Shown here in pieces: positions 1-8,700 of a DNA stretch of 11,905 bases. The stretch covers positions 1 to 11,905 of the forward strand of contig DAOWNN010000035.1 of assembly GCA_030642585.1 (NCBI GenBank). Reading direction: 5' to 3'. Position 1 is the stretch's first letter. Every line of letters begins with the position of its first letter. A model generated the notes under the pieces. The model saw only the letters and a program-made list of their open reading frames with translations. It did not search any database and was not told the origin of the DNA. Source of the stretch: Bacteroidota bacterium. GTDB taxonomy: Bacteria > Bacteroidota > Bacteroidia > Bacteroidales > VadinHA17. The position numbers and the translations under genes were made by a program.

Positions 1-972
1 AACTTCAGGATATTTATTATAAGTTTTTATTTATTATTTCTTATAAATGGGTGTGCCAGTGGAGATAAATTGGATAACTTGATATTTGATCAAGAGGAGA
101 TCACAGTTGTAATTACAGATTCGGGTCTTGGAGGCCTGGCTGTTTTAGATGATATTGCAAAAAAAATGGCAGAATCAGGATATTATAAACGAGTAAATCT
201 GATTTTTGTGAATGCATTGTTTAATGCTGATTATGGTTATAATTCACTGAATTCAAGATCGGAAAAAATAAATGTGTTTAGTTCGGTTCTAAATGGTATT
301 GAAAACAAATTTCATCCTGACATCATATTGATCGGGTGCAACACTCTTTCTGTTTTTATTGGAGAAACTGACTTTGTGAAAGAATCTAACACACCTGTGG
401 TTGGGATTGTTGAGTCAGGAGTGGTGTTAATCTCTGATCATCTTTCGCAGAATAATAAATCTGTAGTTATTATTACAGGTACTATAACGACCATATCAGA
501 AGATAATCACAGAAAGGCATTACTCAAAAGAGGTTTTTCTGAAGAGAGAATTATTACCCAGGCATGTCCTGAACTACAGTCATATATTGAACGAAACCCT
601 GATGGAGAAGACACAGAAATGCTTATTACAGTTTATATCGAGGAAGCATTATCTAAATTACCTGCGAATATTGAATCTTTATATCTAAGCTTAAATTGTA
701 GCCATTTTGGATATTCAGAAGAATTATGGCAAATGGCTTTCGATTATGCGGGAGTTGATCTTGAAGATATTTTAAATCCAAATACTATTATGGGCGATGT
801 GCTGATGTATGAAAAAAATAAAAACAGATATAAGGAAACAATAATAAACCAGTCAGTATATTCAAGAGTAGTTATAAAGAACAAGGAATCAATATATAAT
901 GTTTTTAAAGAAAATTCTCCTGAATTGGCAGAAGCATTGAATAATTATGTAATTGATAAAGATCTTTTTTAA
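1..972 (+). CDS. Glutamate/aspartate racemase-like lipoprotein, 5' end outside window
   Basis: The frame is open to the left edge, so the gene is 5' partial; 323 residues are visible. Codons 1-17 encode a hydrophobic stretch ending LFLING, followed by Cys18 (bases 52-54) in the context INGCASGDK. This reads as a lipoprotein signal peptide and lipobox. The TTG at base 70 lies after this cysteine and is unlikely to be the start. The rest matches the MurI/Asp-Glu racemase fold: DSGLGG near residue 40, GCNTLS with Cys113 (bases 337-339), ACPEL near residue 188, and LNCSHFG with Cys233 (bases 697-699). Both cysteines used by the family for proton transfer are present. The second motif is divergent (usual form LGCTHYP). 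MurI normally makes D-glutamate for peptidoglycan in the cytoplasm, so export is odd. The protein could be a periplasmic racemase or a ligand-binding relative. The histidine kinase gene starts 43 bases downstream, suggesting one transcript. Family assignment is firm; activity is inferred. Confidence 0.88.
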   Translation, partial: NFRIFIISFYLLFLINGCASGDKLDNLIFDQEEITVVITDSGLGGLAVLDDIAKKMAESGYYKRVNLIFVNALFNADYGYNSLNSRSEKINVFSSVLNGIENKFHPDIILIGCNTLSVFIGETDFVKESNTPVVGIVESGVVLISDHLSQNNKSVVIITGTITTISEDNHRKALLKRGFSEERIITQACPELQSYIERNPDGEDTEMLITVYIEEALSKLPANIESLYLSLNCSHFGYSEELWQMAFDYAGVDLEDILNPNTIMGDVLMYEKNKNRYKETIINQSVYSRVVIKNKESIYNVFKENSPELAEALNNYVIDKDLF

Positions 973-1015
973 ATTAACAGGCAAATTAAAGCCGGTTTTA
1001 ATTGTTTGTCTGGAA

Positions 1016-2563
1016 ATGAAATTATCGAAGGAATATAGAAAGATTTTTTTTATTGGTCTGATAGCATTGATTTCTATTGTAGCAATCATCGCTGTTAATT
1101 TCTATTTCTTTGAAAAGTGGGAAAAGAATCTTATCGAAGGGCGAAAAAATATTTGTGAGGAATATGCATATCATATTGCTGCAGAACTTGAAGATAATGA
1201 TACCATTCAGCAACAACTTTTTGATTTATTAGATGAAACTACTATTTCAGTAGCATCTTCTCTGAAAATTGAGAACTCGCTTGCAGAAATGATAAAAAGC
1301 CATATGATTGAAATTAAGGGGCTGGAAGGTGGGTTTTATATAAAAGAGTTAAACAATTTTATCGGATATGCATTTCCTACTTCCGATCCGCCAATTCCGG
1401 TTTATGGACCTCCTCCCCGATCATATAATATCATAAAAAATCAAGCCATTGAATCAATTGAAAAAAACATATCAATCGTAGATATACATGCTTTCGATCC
1501 GGCTATATTCCCTTTGGCCACACATCCTTTTAAATACAAGGAGCAGGTAGTGGGGTCGGTTTGGGTCAGGATACATATTGAACGTGAATTACCTCTTGCA
1601 AAACTGAAAAAGGTAATAAATTTTCTTACTATTATTTTTCTTGTAGGATTTGTGAGTATGGCTATGTTTAGTCTCTTTCTGCGTAACGGAATCAGGAATA
1701 TTCGTATCGAACTTCAGGATACTACTAAAGATCCCGGTTATAGGCTGAAGCGTAGAGGAGGTTTGTTTGGGTTCATTCCGGCCAGTATTAACATTATGCT
1801 TGACCTTATCGAAAAAGAGTATAAGCAAAGGCAAAAACTGGAAAGAGAACTACAGCAAAAAGAAAAACTTGCATCTTTGGGGAACATGGTTGCGGCTGTA
1901 GCACATGAAGTTAAAACCCCTCTTTCCATCATTAAAATGCGAGTGCAGATGTGGCAAAAGGAAGCAGCAGACAAACCAAAACTTCAGGAAAGAATCGATC
2001 CGGATTCATTCAATTTGGTTATTGATGAGATCAATCGATTATCAGGTCTCGTAAAGCGTTTGGTAGTATTCTCCAGACCTATTTATAAAAATCTAAAACC
2101 AACGCATATAGATCAGATAATTGAAGAAATATTAAGCTTTATAAATTACGAAAATTCTGGTAAGGAGATCAAAATAAAAAAGAAGTTAACAAAAGACCTG
2201 CCTCTGGTTAATGCAGATACCAACTCCCTGAAGCAGGTTTTAATTAATATTCTTACAAATTCTATTGAGTCGATTGATGTTAGCGGGGAAATATTGATTA
2301 AAACAGATTTCAAAGAAAAAGAGTCTGTCATAGATATTGAGATTTCTGATAACGGTAAAGGAATTCCGGACGATATTTTGAAAAATATTTTTGATCCATT
2401 TTTTACTTCAAAAGAAACTGGGACAGGTCTGGGTTTATCAATTTCTCATGAGATTGTAGCAGCTCATGGTGGGAGTATATCCTTTCAGAAAAATATGGAA
2501 AAAGGAACAAAATGCATTATTACTTTACCTGTATTAACTAAAGAAGAAATTAATGAATGTTGA
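1016..2563 (+). CDS. Membrane sensor histidine kinase
   Basis: This 515-residue kinase should autophosphorylate and pass phosphate to the regulator encoded next. The ATG at 1016 is preferred because an in-frame TTG at 953 lies inside the preceding gene and would add 21 residues before the membrane segment. Segments in order: transmembrane helix at about 10-32; extracytoplasmic sensor domain at about 33-199; second transmembrane helix at about 200-222; a HAMP-like linker and coiled coil to about 285; the phosphoacceptor motif AHEVKTPL with His297; and an HATPase_c domain with N-box Asn411/Asn415, G1 box DNGKG (445-449), F box FDPFF and G2 box GTGLGL (469-474). All catalytic boxes are intact. 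The sensor domain carries a proline-rich stretch, DPPIPVYGPPPRSY, and matches no sensor family I can name, so the signal is unknown. The 3' end overlaps the response regulator by 11 bases, which indicates translational coupling. No -7 promoter box was found directly upstream. Confidence 0.93.
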   Translation: MKLSKEYRKIFFIGLIALISIVAIIAVNFYFFEKWEKNLIEGRKNICEEYAYHIAAELEDNDTIQQQLFDLLDETTISVASSLKIENSLAEMIKSHMIEIKGLEGGFYIKELNNFIGYAFPTSDPPIPVYGPPPRSYNIIKNQAIESIEKNISIVDIHAFDPAIFPLATHPFKYKEQVVGSVWVRIHIERELPLAKLKKVINFLTIIFLVGFVSMAMFSLFLRNGIRNIRIELQDTTKDPGYRLKRRGGLFGFIPASINIMLDLIEKEYKQRQKLERELQQKEKLASLGNMVAAVAHEVKTPLSIIKMRVQMWQKEAADKPKLQERIDPDSFNLVIDEINRLSGLVKRLVVFSRPIYKNLKPTHIDQIIEEILSFINYENSGKEIKIKKKLTKDLPLVNADTNSLKQVLINILTNSIESIDVSGEILIKTDFKEKESVIDIEISDNGKGIPDDILKNIFDPFFTSKETGTGLGLSISHEIVAAHGGSISFQKNMEKGTKCIITLPVLTKEEINEC

Positions 2564-3920
2564 TGAAAAAATTGTATTGGTAGTTGATGATGAAGCATCA
2601 ATAAGGCGTAATATAGGTGATTTGCTTTCGCCTTTGGGTTATAGCATAATGTTGGCTGAAGATGGAGCATCTGCCATTAAAAACTTTTCAGAGAAATGTC
2701 CGGGTCTTGTTATTCTGGATATTAATATGCCAGATATGAATGGGCTTGATGTTTTGGAAGAAATAAAACGTATCAACAAGGATGTTCAGGTCATTGTTTT
2801 TACTGCTTTTGGAACTAGCGAGCGAGCCATGAGAGCTATGAAACTCGGGGCCTTCGACTATATTGAGAAACCCTTTGAATTAGATGAATTCTTACTAATT
2901 GTGGAACGAGCTTTCCAGTATGGAAGTCTATTAATAGAGCTTAAGCAACTCAGAACTCTTGTTGATAGTTCCGGAACCATTGTGACAGGAAATAATATAA
3001 TTGGGAAGAGTCCGAAAATGCAGGAAATCTATAAACTTATTGGTAGATTGGCTGCTACAGATGCCACTGTGCTGATCCAGGGAGAGAGTGGAACCGGTAA
3101 AGAACTGGTTGCCGATGCTATCCAGCGCCATTCTGGTTTTCATGACAAACCATATGTGAAAATTAATTGTGGTGCTCTTTCAGAGTCCTTACTTGAAAGT
3201 GAAATTTTCGGTCATGAAAAGGGAGCTTTTACCGGAGCTTTTGCACAGCGTAAAGGACTTTTTGAAATAGCAGATGGAGGAACGGTATATCTTGATGAGA
3301 TAAACAGCATGCCACCCTCGCTTCAAGTAAAGCTGCTCAGGGTTTTGCAGAAGCAACCCTTTTTCAGAGTAGGTGGAGATAAATCTGTCGATGTTAATGT
3401 TCGCATTTTGGCATCATCGAATAAGGATATTAAAGCTGAAGTGGAAGCCGGTAATTTCAGGGAAGACTTATTCTATAGGCTTAATGTGGTATGTATAAAT
3501 GTACCTCCACTTAGAGAAAGATCCTCCGACATGATCCTTCTTGTACAACATTTTGTGCAGAAGTACAGAAATGACAAGAAGATGGTTGTATCTCCACAAA
3601 TTATCAGTAAGTTGAAAAAGTATAATTGGCCGGGCAATGTCAGGGAACTGGAGAATGTTATTCATAGTGCTATTGTTACTGCGACAAGTGAAATGTTAAA
3701 CATCGATCAGTTGCCGGCACCAACTAGTGATGATTTAAATAAGATTGATTATATGGGGATGATTGATAAGGGTATGTCTTTAAAGGAGGTAATAACTTCC
3801 GTGGAAAAAAAAATCATTAATGATGCTCTTGCAAACTTTGATTATAATCAATCAAAAGCAGCCAAATATCTTAAAATAAACCGGAGGTTTCTTTATTCAA
3901 GATTGAAAGAATGGTACTAG
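2553..3920 (+). CDS. NtrC-family sigma-54-dependent response regulator
   Basis: This 455-residue cytoplasmic regulator is the likely partner of the overlapping kinase. The receiver domain (about 1-125) has acidic residues Asp12/Asp13, phosphoacceptor Asp56 in LDINMPDMNG, Thr84 and Lys106 in EKPF. The central AAA+ domain (about 145-380) has Walker A GESGTGKE (177-184), the sigma-54 contact loop GAFTGA (214-219), Walker B GGTVYLDEI (232-240) and arginines in FREDLFYRL. The C-terminal 30 or so residues form a Fis-type helix-turn-helix (NQSKAAKYLKINRRFLYSRL). All parts needed to activate sigma-54 RNA polymerase are present. By family knowledge, phosphorylation drives oligomerisation and ATP-dependent opening of -24/-12 promoters. 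I found no convincing sigma-54 promoter in the window, so its targets are unknown and may be elsewhere. The gene starts inside the kinase gene (ATG at 2553). Confidence 0.95.
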   Translation: MNVDEKIVLVVDDEASIRRNIGDLLSPLGYSIMLAEDGASAIKNFSEKCPGLVILDINMPDMNGLDVLEEIKRINKDVQVIVFTAFGTSERAMRAMKLGAFDYIEKPFELDEFLLIVERAFQYGSLLIELKQLRTLVDSSGTIVTGNNIIGKSPKMQEIYKLIGRLAATDATVLIQGESGTGKELVADAIQRHSGFHDKPYVKINCGALSESLLESEIFGHEKGAFTGAFAQRKGLFEIADGGTVYLDEINSMPPSLQVKLLRVLQKQPFFRVGGDKSVDVNVRILASSNKDIKAEVEAGNFREDLFYRLNVVCINVPPLRERSSDMILLVQHFVQKYRNDKKMVVSPQIISKLKKYNWPGNVRELENVIHSAIVTATSEMLNIDQLPAPTSDDLNKIDYMGMIDKGMSLKEVITSVEKKIINDALANFDYNQSKAAKYLKINRRFLYSRLKEWY

Positions 3921-3942
3921 TATAAGATTATTTGAATTGTTG

Positions 3943-3950
3943 TATCTTTG
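3943..3950 (+). promoter_or_regulatory. Bacteroidota -7 promoter box (TATCTTTG)
   Basis: TATCTTTG is a perfect match to the phylum's TAnnTTTG -7 element and lies 20 bases before the ATG at 3971. No good TTG-type -33 element is seen at the usual distance. The box sits between the response regulator stop and the lipoprotein start. This argues that the lipoprotein has its own housekeeping-sigma promoter and does not depend only on read-through. Confidence 0.6.
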
Positions 3951-3970
3951 TAGCTGAATTTCACTGCATA

Positions 3971-4789
3971 ATGACAAGTCTCAAGTATTCCATATTATTG
4001 TTTGCATTTGCAGGTTCAATCCTGTTTTTTTCGGCTTGTGAAAAAACTAAACTTGAACCTAATGATGATCCTATTGAGCCCCAGGGAAATAAATTACTTG
4101 AGGTTATAGAAGAAGATAACATTTGGGGAGGAAAAGTAATTACCGAAGTCGATAGGGTTATGAGTTTGCTGCGTACAACAGACTATACCCTGAGTAATTA
4201 TGTAACTGATGTGGAGGGTGGTTACCTCATAGTTGACTGTTCTAAATATGTAGAAACCATACTTAAGGAAGTTTCTGCCACTCATTATAATAAATTACCA
4301 AAAAGTAGTACAAGTGGTCTGACTTCTCTGGCAAAAGATTATTATAATCATTTTGTTAGCTTACCTTTCGAACACGATGGAAATCACTGCTGGATTCGTA
4401 TTAACAATCTTGAAGATGTGTGTCCGGGTGATATTATATCCTATATCCATGAAGAGGAAGGAAGTACAACCGGTCATGTGATGATCATCTGTTCATATCC
4501 AGTACTATCAGAATATAGCCCGATTGATTATAGCCTTGTTGTAAATGATGCTGCAAATAGTGGTCATTTTGAAGACACCCGCAATAAGGAAGGAATTTAT
4601 GCAGAGGAGTATGATTATATTGCCAGACTTCATTTTGATAATGGTGTTATAAAATATTCTGGTGTTGGAATAGGTGCTATGTGGTTTCACATGGATGAAA
4701 ATAGCTATTACCGTTGGAGTTCAGGAACCAGCACTTCAGTTAATAAAAATATTGCGATTGGCAGAATGATAGATATCCCTGTTATATAG
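3971..4789 (+). CDS. Lipoprotein resembling NlpC/P60 (papain-like) cysteine peptidases
   Basis: The protein is 272 residues. The ATG at 3971 is chosen over an in-frame TTG at 3932 because the -7 box at 3943-3950 lies between them, and because the ATG gives a clean signal peptide (MTSLKYSILLFAF...) ending in FSAC with lipidation at Cys23. The following residues, EKTK, fit an envelope-anchored lipoprotein. The rest has the pattern of a divergent NlpC/P60 or CHAP-type domain: a candidate nucleophile Cys90 in VDCSKYV (compare DCSGLV), then CPGDIISY at 151-158 (compare PGDLVFF), candidate His169 in GHVMII, and a possible third polar residue in VVND (192-193). Such enzymes cut peptidoglycan stem peptides. 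That activity is inferred here from motif order alone, and similarity is weak outside the motifs. It could be another papain-fold hydrolase. It follows the two-component genes by 50 bases and is convergent with, and overlaps by 8 bases, the LOG gene. Confidence 0.72.
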   Translation: MTSLKYSILLFAFAGSILFFSACEKTKLEPNDDPIEPQGNKLLEVIEEDNIWGGKVITEVDRVMSLLRTTDYTLSNYVTDVEGGYLIVDCSKYVETILKEVSATHYNKLPKSSTSGLTSLAKDYYNHFVSLPFEHDGNHCWIRINNLEDVCPGDIISYIHEEEGSTTGHVMIICSYPVLSEYSPIDYSLVVNDAANSGHFEDTRNKEGIYAEEYDYIARLHFDNGVIKYSGVGIGAMWFHMDENSYYRWSSGTSTSVNKNIAIGRMIDIPVI

Positions 4790-5366
4790 CAGCCCTTTTC
4801 CTTGCTTTACTTGAATCCCATGCCGGGGTATTGAAGAGTTGAGTAATTACTTCCCCGGGCAGTTTTACCTCTTTCCATATTTTATGATGTTCCATCCGGA
4901 TTAATTTTTCAGTACTCATTCTTCTGAAAAAATTGAACATATCATCATAAAATCCATTGGTATTCAGAATAATGACAGGAATATTTATCAGTCCCAGTTG
5001 TTTTAAAGTTATTGCCTCAGTGAGCTCCTCAAGAGTCCCGAATCCACCAGCCATGGCAATAATACCATCGGTATCAGTCATGATTATTCTTTTGCGCTCT
5101 GACATAGTTTCAACAATTTCCATATCCTTGACACCATGATGCCTCCATCCTTCTTTCACCATAAACTCGGGAATAATACCCCGAATTTCCCCTTTGCTCT
5201 CAATTACTGTATCTGCCAGGTGCCCCATCAGACCAACATCGCCTCCTCCGTACTGTACTAAAATATTGTTTTCTACCAGTAGCCTTGCAAGATCTCTGAC
5301 GGCATCCCTATAGACTTCTCCTGCAAGACTACTCGATGAACAAAAAACCGACACTTTTGAGATCAT
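4782..5366 (-). CDS. LOG-family nucleotide 5'-monophosphate phosphoribohydrolase-like protein
   Basis: This is a 194-residue cytoplasmic Rossmann-fold protein of the LOG/TIGR00730 family. Characterised members release free bases such as cytokinins from riboside 5'-monophosphates. Seen here are VFCSSS near the N-terminus, YGGGDVGLMG (39-48), the SERKRIIM segment with Arg91, and GGFGTLEE (107-114). The family motif is usually PGGxGTxxE; here the proline is alanine (MAGGFGT), while the glycines, Thr and Glu are kept. Length is normal for the family. In bacteria outside plant-associated species its physiological substrate is often unclear. The ATG at 5366 lies only 34 bases after the trxA terminator, and no TAnnTTTG box is obvious there, so expression may depend on a weak promoter or terminator read-through. 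Its 3' end overlaps the convergent lipoprotein gene. Confidence 0.9.
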   Translation of the reverse strand: MISKVSVFCSSSSLAGEVYRDAVRDLARLLVENNILVQYGGGDVGLMGHLADTVIESKGEIRGIIPEFMVKEGWRHHGVKDMEIVETMSERKRIIMTDTDGIIAMAGGFGTLEELTEAITLKQLGLINIPVIILNTNGFYDDMFNFFRRMSTEKLIRMEHHKIWKEVKLPGEVITQLFNTPAWDSSKARKRAAI

Positions 5367-5400
5367 ATTTGCTATACTAAATAATGAGGAATTAGATGAT

Positions 5401-5432
5401 AAACAAAAAAGGCATAGGCTTACCTATGCCTT
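5401..5432 (-). terminator. Intrinsic terminator after trxA
   Basis: A perfect 10-base-pair stem (AAGGCATAGG at 5409-5418 and CCTATGCCTT at 5423-5432) with a 4-base loop is flanked by an A-rich run at 5401-5410. Read on the minus strand, the hairpin is followed by TTTTTTGTTT, a classic rho-independent layout. It lies 18 bases past the trxA stop. There is no matching T run on the plus strand, so it should act only on minus-strand transcripts. Confidence 0.9.
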
Positions 5433-5450
5433 AATAACTATAGAAATGAC

Positions 5451-5768
5451 TTAAAGAAGCGCATCTAGCTTTGAGGAAAAATGTCCTTTAGGAACAGCAC
5501 CAACCTGTTTGTCAACAACTTCACCATCCTTGAAGTAAAGAACAGTTGGAATATTCCGGATGCCATATTTCATGGTCACATTTGGATTGCTGTCAACATC
5601 TAATTTAGCTACTACAGCTTTATCTCCATAATCATCAGCAATCTCACTTAAGAGGGGGCCAACCATTCTGCAGGGACCGCACCATTCTGCCCAAAAATCA
5701 ACAATTACAGGTTTGTCAGATTTCAATACAAGTTCATCAAAGTTTGTATCAGTAGCTTCTACAGTCAT
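5451..5768 (-). CDS. trxA: Thioredoxin
   Basis: This is a 105-residue single-domain thioredoxin, the usual family length. The redox motif WCGPC is at 29-33, preceded by VDFWAE, and the conserved cis-proline is Pro74 in IPTVLYF. It reduces disulfides in cytoplasmic proteins, normally with thioredoxin reductase. There is no signal peptide, so it is cytoplasmic rather than one of the exported thioredoxin-like proteins common in this phylum. The start is taken as the ATG at 5768; an in-frame TTG two codons upstream (5774) is possible but less likely. The gene begins 28 bases after the dnaE stop on the same strand with no clear promoter between them, so it is probably co-transcribed with dnaE. Transcription ends at the strong hairpin just downstream. 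Confidence 0.96.
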   Translation of the reverse strand: MTVEATDTNFDELVLKSDKPVIVDFWAEWCGPCRMVGPLLSEIADDYGDKAVVAKLDVDSNPNVTMKYGIRNIPTVLYFKDGEVVDKQVGAVPKGHFSSKLDALL

Positions 5769-5796
5769 ATTCAAAATAATTATTAGTTAGTAAATT

Positions 5797-8700
5797 TTAT
5801 TTAAGTGTAATTTCCATCCCGGGGCGGTTTTCAATGAATTCAAGCAATTTGTCGGAAATTTTTATTCTTTTTCTCCGTGCAAACAGGTTTACCTGAACTT
5901 TTTCTTCCGAATCAAAGATATTAAATTTGAATAAAACATTTCCTTTAGCAGAAGAAACTTTTTCAAGATCATTGATGAAATTTGGTTCAATCTCACTCAC
6001 AGGAATATTTAAAACAATAGATTCAATTAATTGATCTTTGGCCTCTGCAAGAAGGTGCATTGATTTGACTTTGAATTCGTATTCTCCTTCACGATAATAG
6101 GATGCCTGTACCTTTCCACGAACAAGTAAGGACAGGCCGATCTGGAAGTATTTGCTATAATTCAGGTAATCAGAACTGAATAAGGCAATCCGGAATGATC
6201 CTCTTAAATCCTGAAGGGTCAAGAAGCCGTATGGTTTTCCGTGTTTTGATGTCCCGGTTTTAAAATCTGAAACAATTCCTGCAAAAGAAAGATCACGGCC
6301 GTTCAATTCTTTCAGATCGCTAATTTCTGAAAGCTTAATATTAGACAATGATTTGATTTCAAACTTGTAATCATCAAGCGGATGGGCGGAGATGTAAATG
6401 CCAACTAATTCTTTTTCTTTAGTTAATTTTTCCAATTTTGACCATGCAGGCGTGTCAAGTAATGGGGGAGTGGCAAATTCCTGTGCTCCGGTTCCTCCAA
6501 ATAAGGATTGTTGGGAGGTGTTTTGCTCCTGGCTAACCCGGTTTCCATATTTAATGAGATTTTCAATAAAGCTATTCCCTTTATTGTCTTCAGCAAAGAA
6601 TTGTTCCCTGCTAATCTCCTTGAAACAGTCGAGAGCACCTGCAATGGCACATGCCTCCAGGCTTTTTTTATTAACTGCTGAAAGATCAACCCTCTCAACA
6701 AAATCAAAGATGTTCTTATATGCGCCGTTTTCTCTTCGATTCACCAGTATAAAATTTGCAGCATTTTTACCAACTCCTTTTATAGCTCCCAGACCAAATC
6801 GGATATTTCCATCTTTATTTACAGTAAACCTAATATTGCTTTCATTTATATCAGGCCCTAAAACAGATATGCCCATCCTGTTGCATTCGTCCATATAGGT
6901 GGTAATCTTTTTTAAATCTTTGATGTTCCGGCTTAATACAGCCGCCATAAATTCATTGGGGTAATGTGCTTTTAGATAGGCTTCCCGGTATGACACATAA
7001 GCATAACATGTAGAGTGGGACTTACTAAAAGCATATTTTGCAAATTCCTCCCAGTCATGCCACACCTGTTCGGCAATTTTTTGATCTATATTGTTGTCTA
7101 AACAACCGTTCAGGAATTTTTCTTTAAGGGCATCCATTACTGCTTTCTGCTTTTTCCCCATTGCTTTTCTTAGCTTATCGGCTTCCCCCCTGGTAAATCC
7201 TGCCATAGCCATGGATAAAAGCATAACTTGTTCCTGATAAACTGTAACTCCATATGTTTCTTTCAGATACTTTTCCATTACGGGCAGGTCATACTGAATT
7301 TTCGATTTCCCGTGTTTCCTGCTTATAAATTTTGGAATATACTCCATGGGTCCCGGACGATATAGAGCATTCATTGCAATCAAATCTTCAAACCGGTTGG
7401 GCTTAAGGGCTTTCAAATGCTTACGCATTCCGTCAGATTCGAATTGAAATAAACCAACAGTTTCTCCTTTGCTGTATAGTTCATAAGTTTTGGGGTCATC
7501 CAGAGGAATAGTATCAATATCCAGATCCACACCTTTTGATTCTTTAACATTTTCAATTGCATCCCTGATTATTGAAAGGGTTTTGAGCCCCAGAAAATCC
7601 ATCTTCAACATACCAACACCTTCCACATAATCTCCGTCAAATTGGGTGACTAAAAGTTTAGAGTCTTTTGAGTGACATAGGGGGATATGGTCTATCAGAT
7701 CTTCTTTGCCAATAATTATTCCACAGGCATGTAGCCCTGTATGCCGGATAGAACCTTCCAGGATCTCAGCATATTTGAGGGTTTGAACAATAAGGGGATT
7801 GTCTGAATTTTTTGCATCGCGTAGCTCTTTGGAATCTTTATAAGCTGCTGTAAAAGTCATTCCTGGCTTTTCAGGAACTAATTTGGCCAGGCGATCTGCT
7901 TCTGATAAAGGTAATTTTTGTACCCTTGCAACATCCCTGATAGCCATTTTTACAGCCATAGATCCAAAAGTTATAATTTGGGCTACTTTTTCTTTTCCGT
8001 ATTTATTTACCACCCATTTTAGAACTTCTTCCCTGCCATCCTCATCAAAATCAATATCTATGTCAGGTAAGCTGATCCGGTCAGGATTTAAAAATCTTTC
8101 GAAAAGCAAACCATATTTGAGGGGATCAATTTCAGTAATTTTAAGGCAGTAAGCTACAACAGATCCAGCAGCTGAACCTCTTCCTGGTCCAACAGAAACC
8201 CCCATATCACGAGCTGCGTTTAAAAAGTCCTGCACGATAAGAAAATACCCCGGATATCCCATCTTCCTGATCACTGATAATTCAAAATCTATTCTTTCTT
8301 TAATTTCATCAGTAACTTCTTTATATCTTTTTTCAGCTCCTTTATAACTTAAATGCCTCAGGTATTCATCAGGATCAGTAAACTCTTCCGGTAGTGGGAA
8401 ATCAGGCATCAATGGAGCATGATTCATATCATAGTCTTCTACCTTGTCTGCAATATCTGCTGTATTTTCCAATGCTTCAGGAATATCAGAAAACAATTCC
8501 TGCATTTCTTCCTGGGTTTTAAAGAATTCTTGTTTTGTGTATTTGAGGCGTGTAGGATCATCCAGATCTTTTCCTGTATTCAGGCAAATAAGTCTGTCAT
8601 GCGCCTCTGCGTCTTCGGCATTTATAAAATGTACATCATTGGTGGCAATGAGTTTGATTTCATGCTTTTTAGCCAGGGCAACCAACTTTTCATTTACGAG

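Noticed and set aside
926..940. Sigma-54-like promoter TGGCAG-AAGCA-TTGA upstream of the histidine kinase.
   Set aside because: Spacing is right but the -12 element has GA in place of the essential GC, and it lies inside the racemase-like coding sequence.
953..1015. Longer histidine kinase starting at TTG 953.
   Set aside because: It would overlap the preceding gene by 20 bases and add 21 residues, including a second short hydrophobic stretch; the ATG at 1016 gives a normal kinase N-terminus.
5769..5790. Promoter-like TTATTTTG just upstream of trxA on the minus strand.
   Set aside because: It has one mismatch to TAnnTTTG and lies too close to the ATG; dnaE-trxA co-transcription explains trxA better.
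6398..6898. Plus-strand open frame of 166 codons opposite dnaE.
   Set aside because: It is antisense to well-conserved DnaE sequence and has no recognisable motif or promoter.
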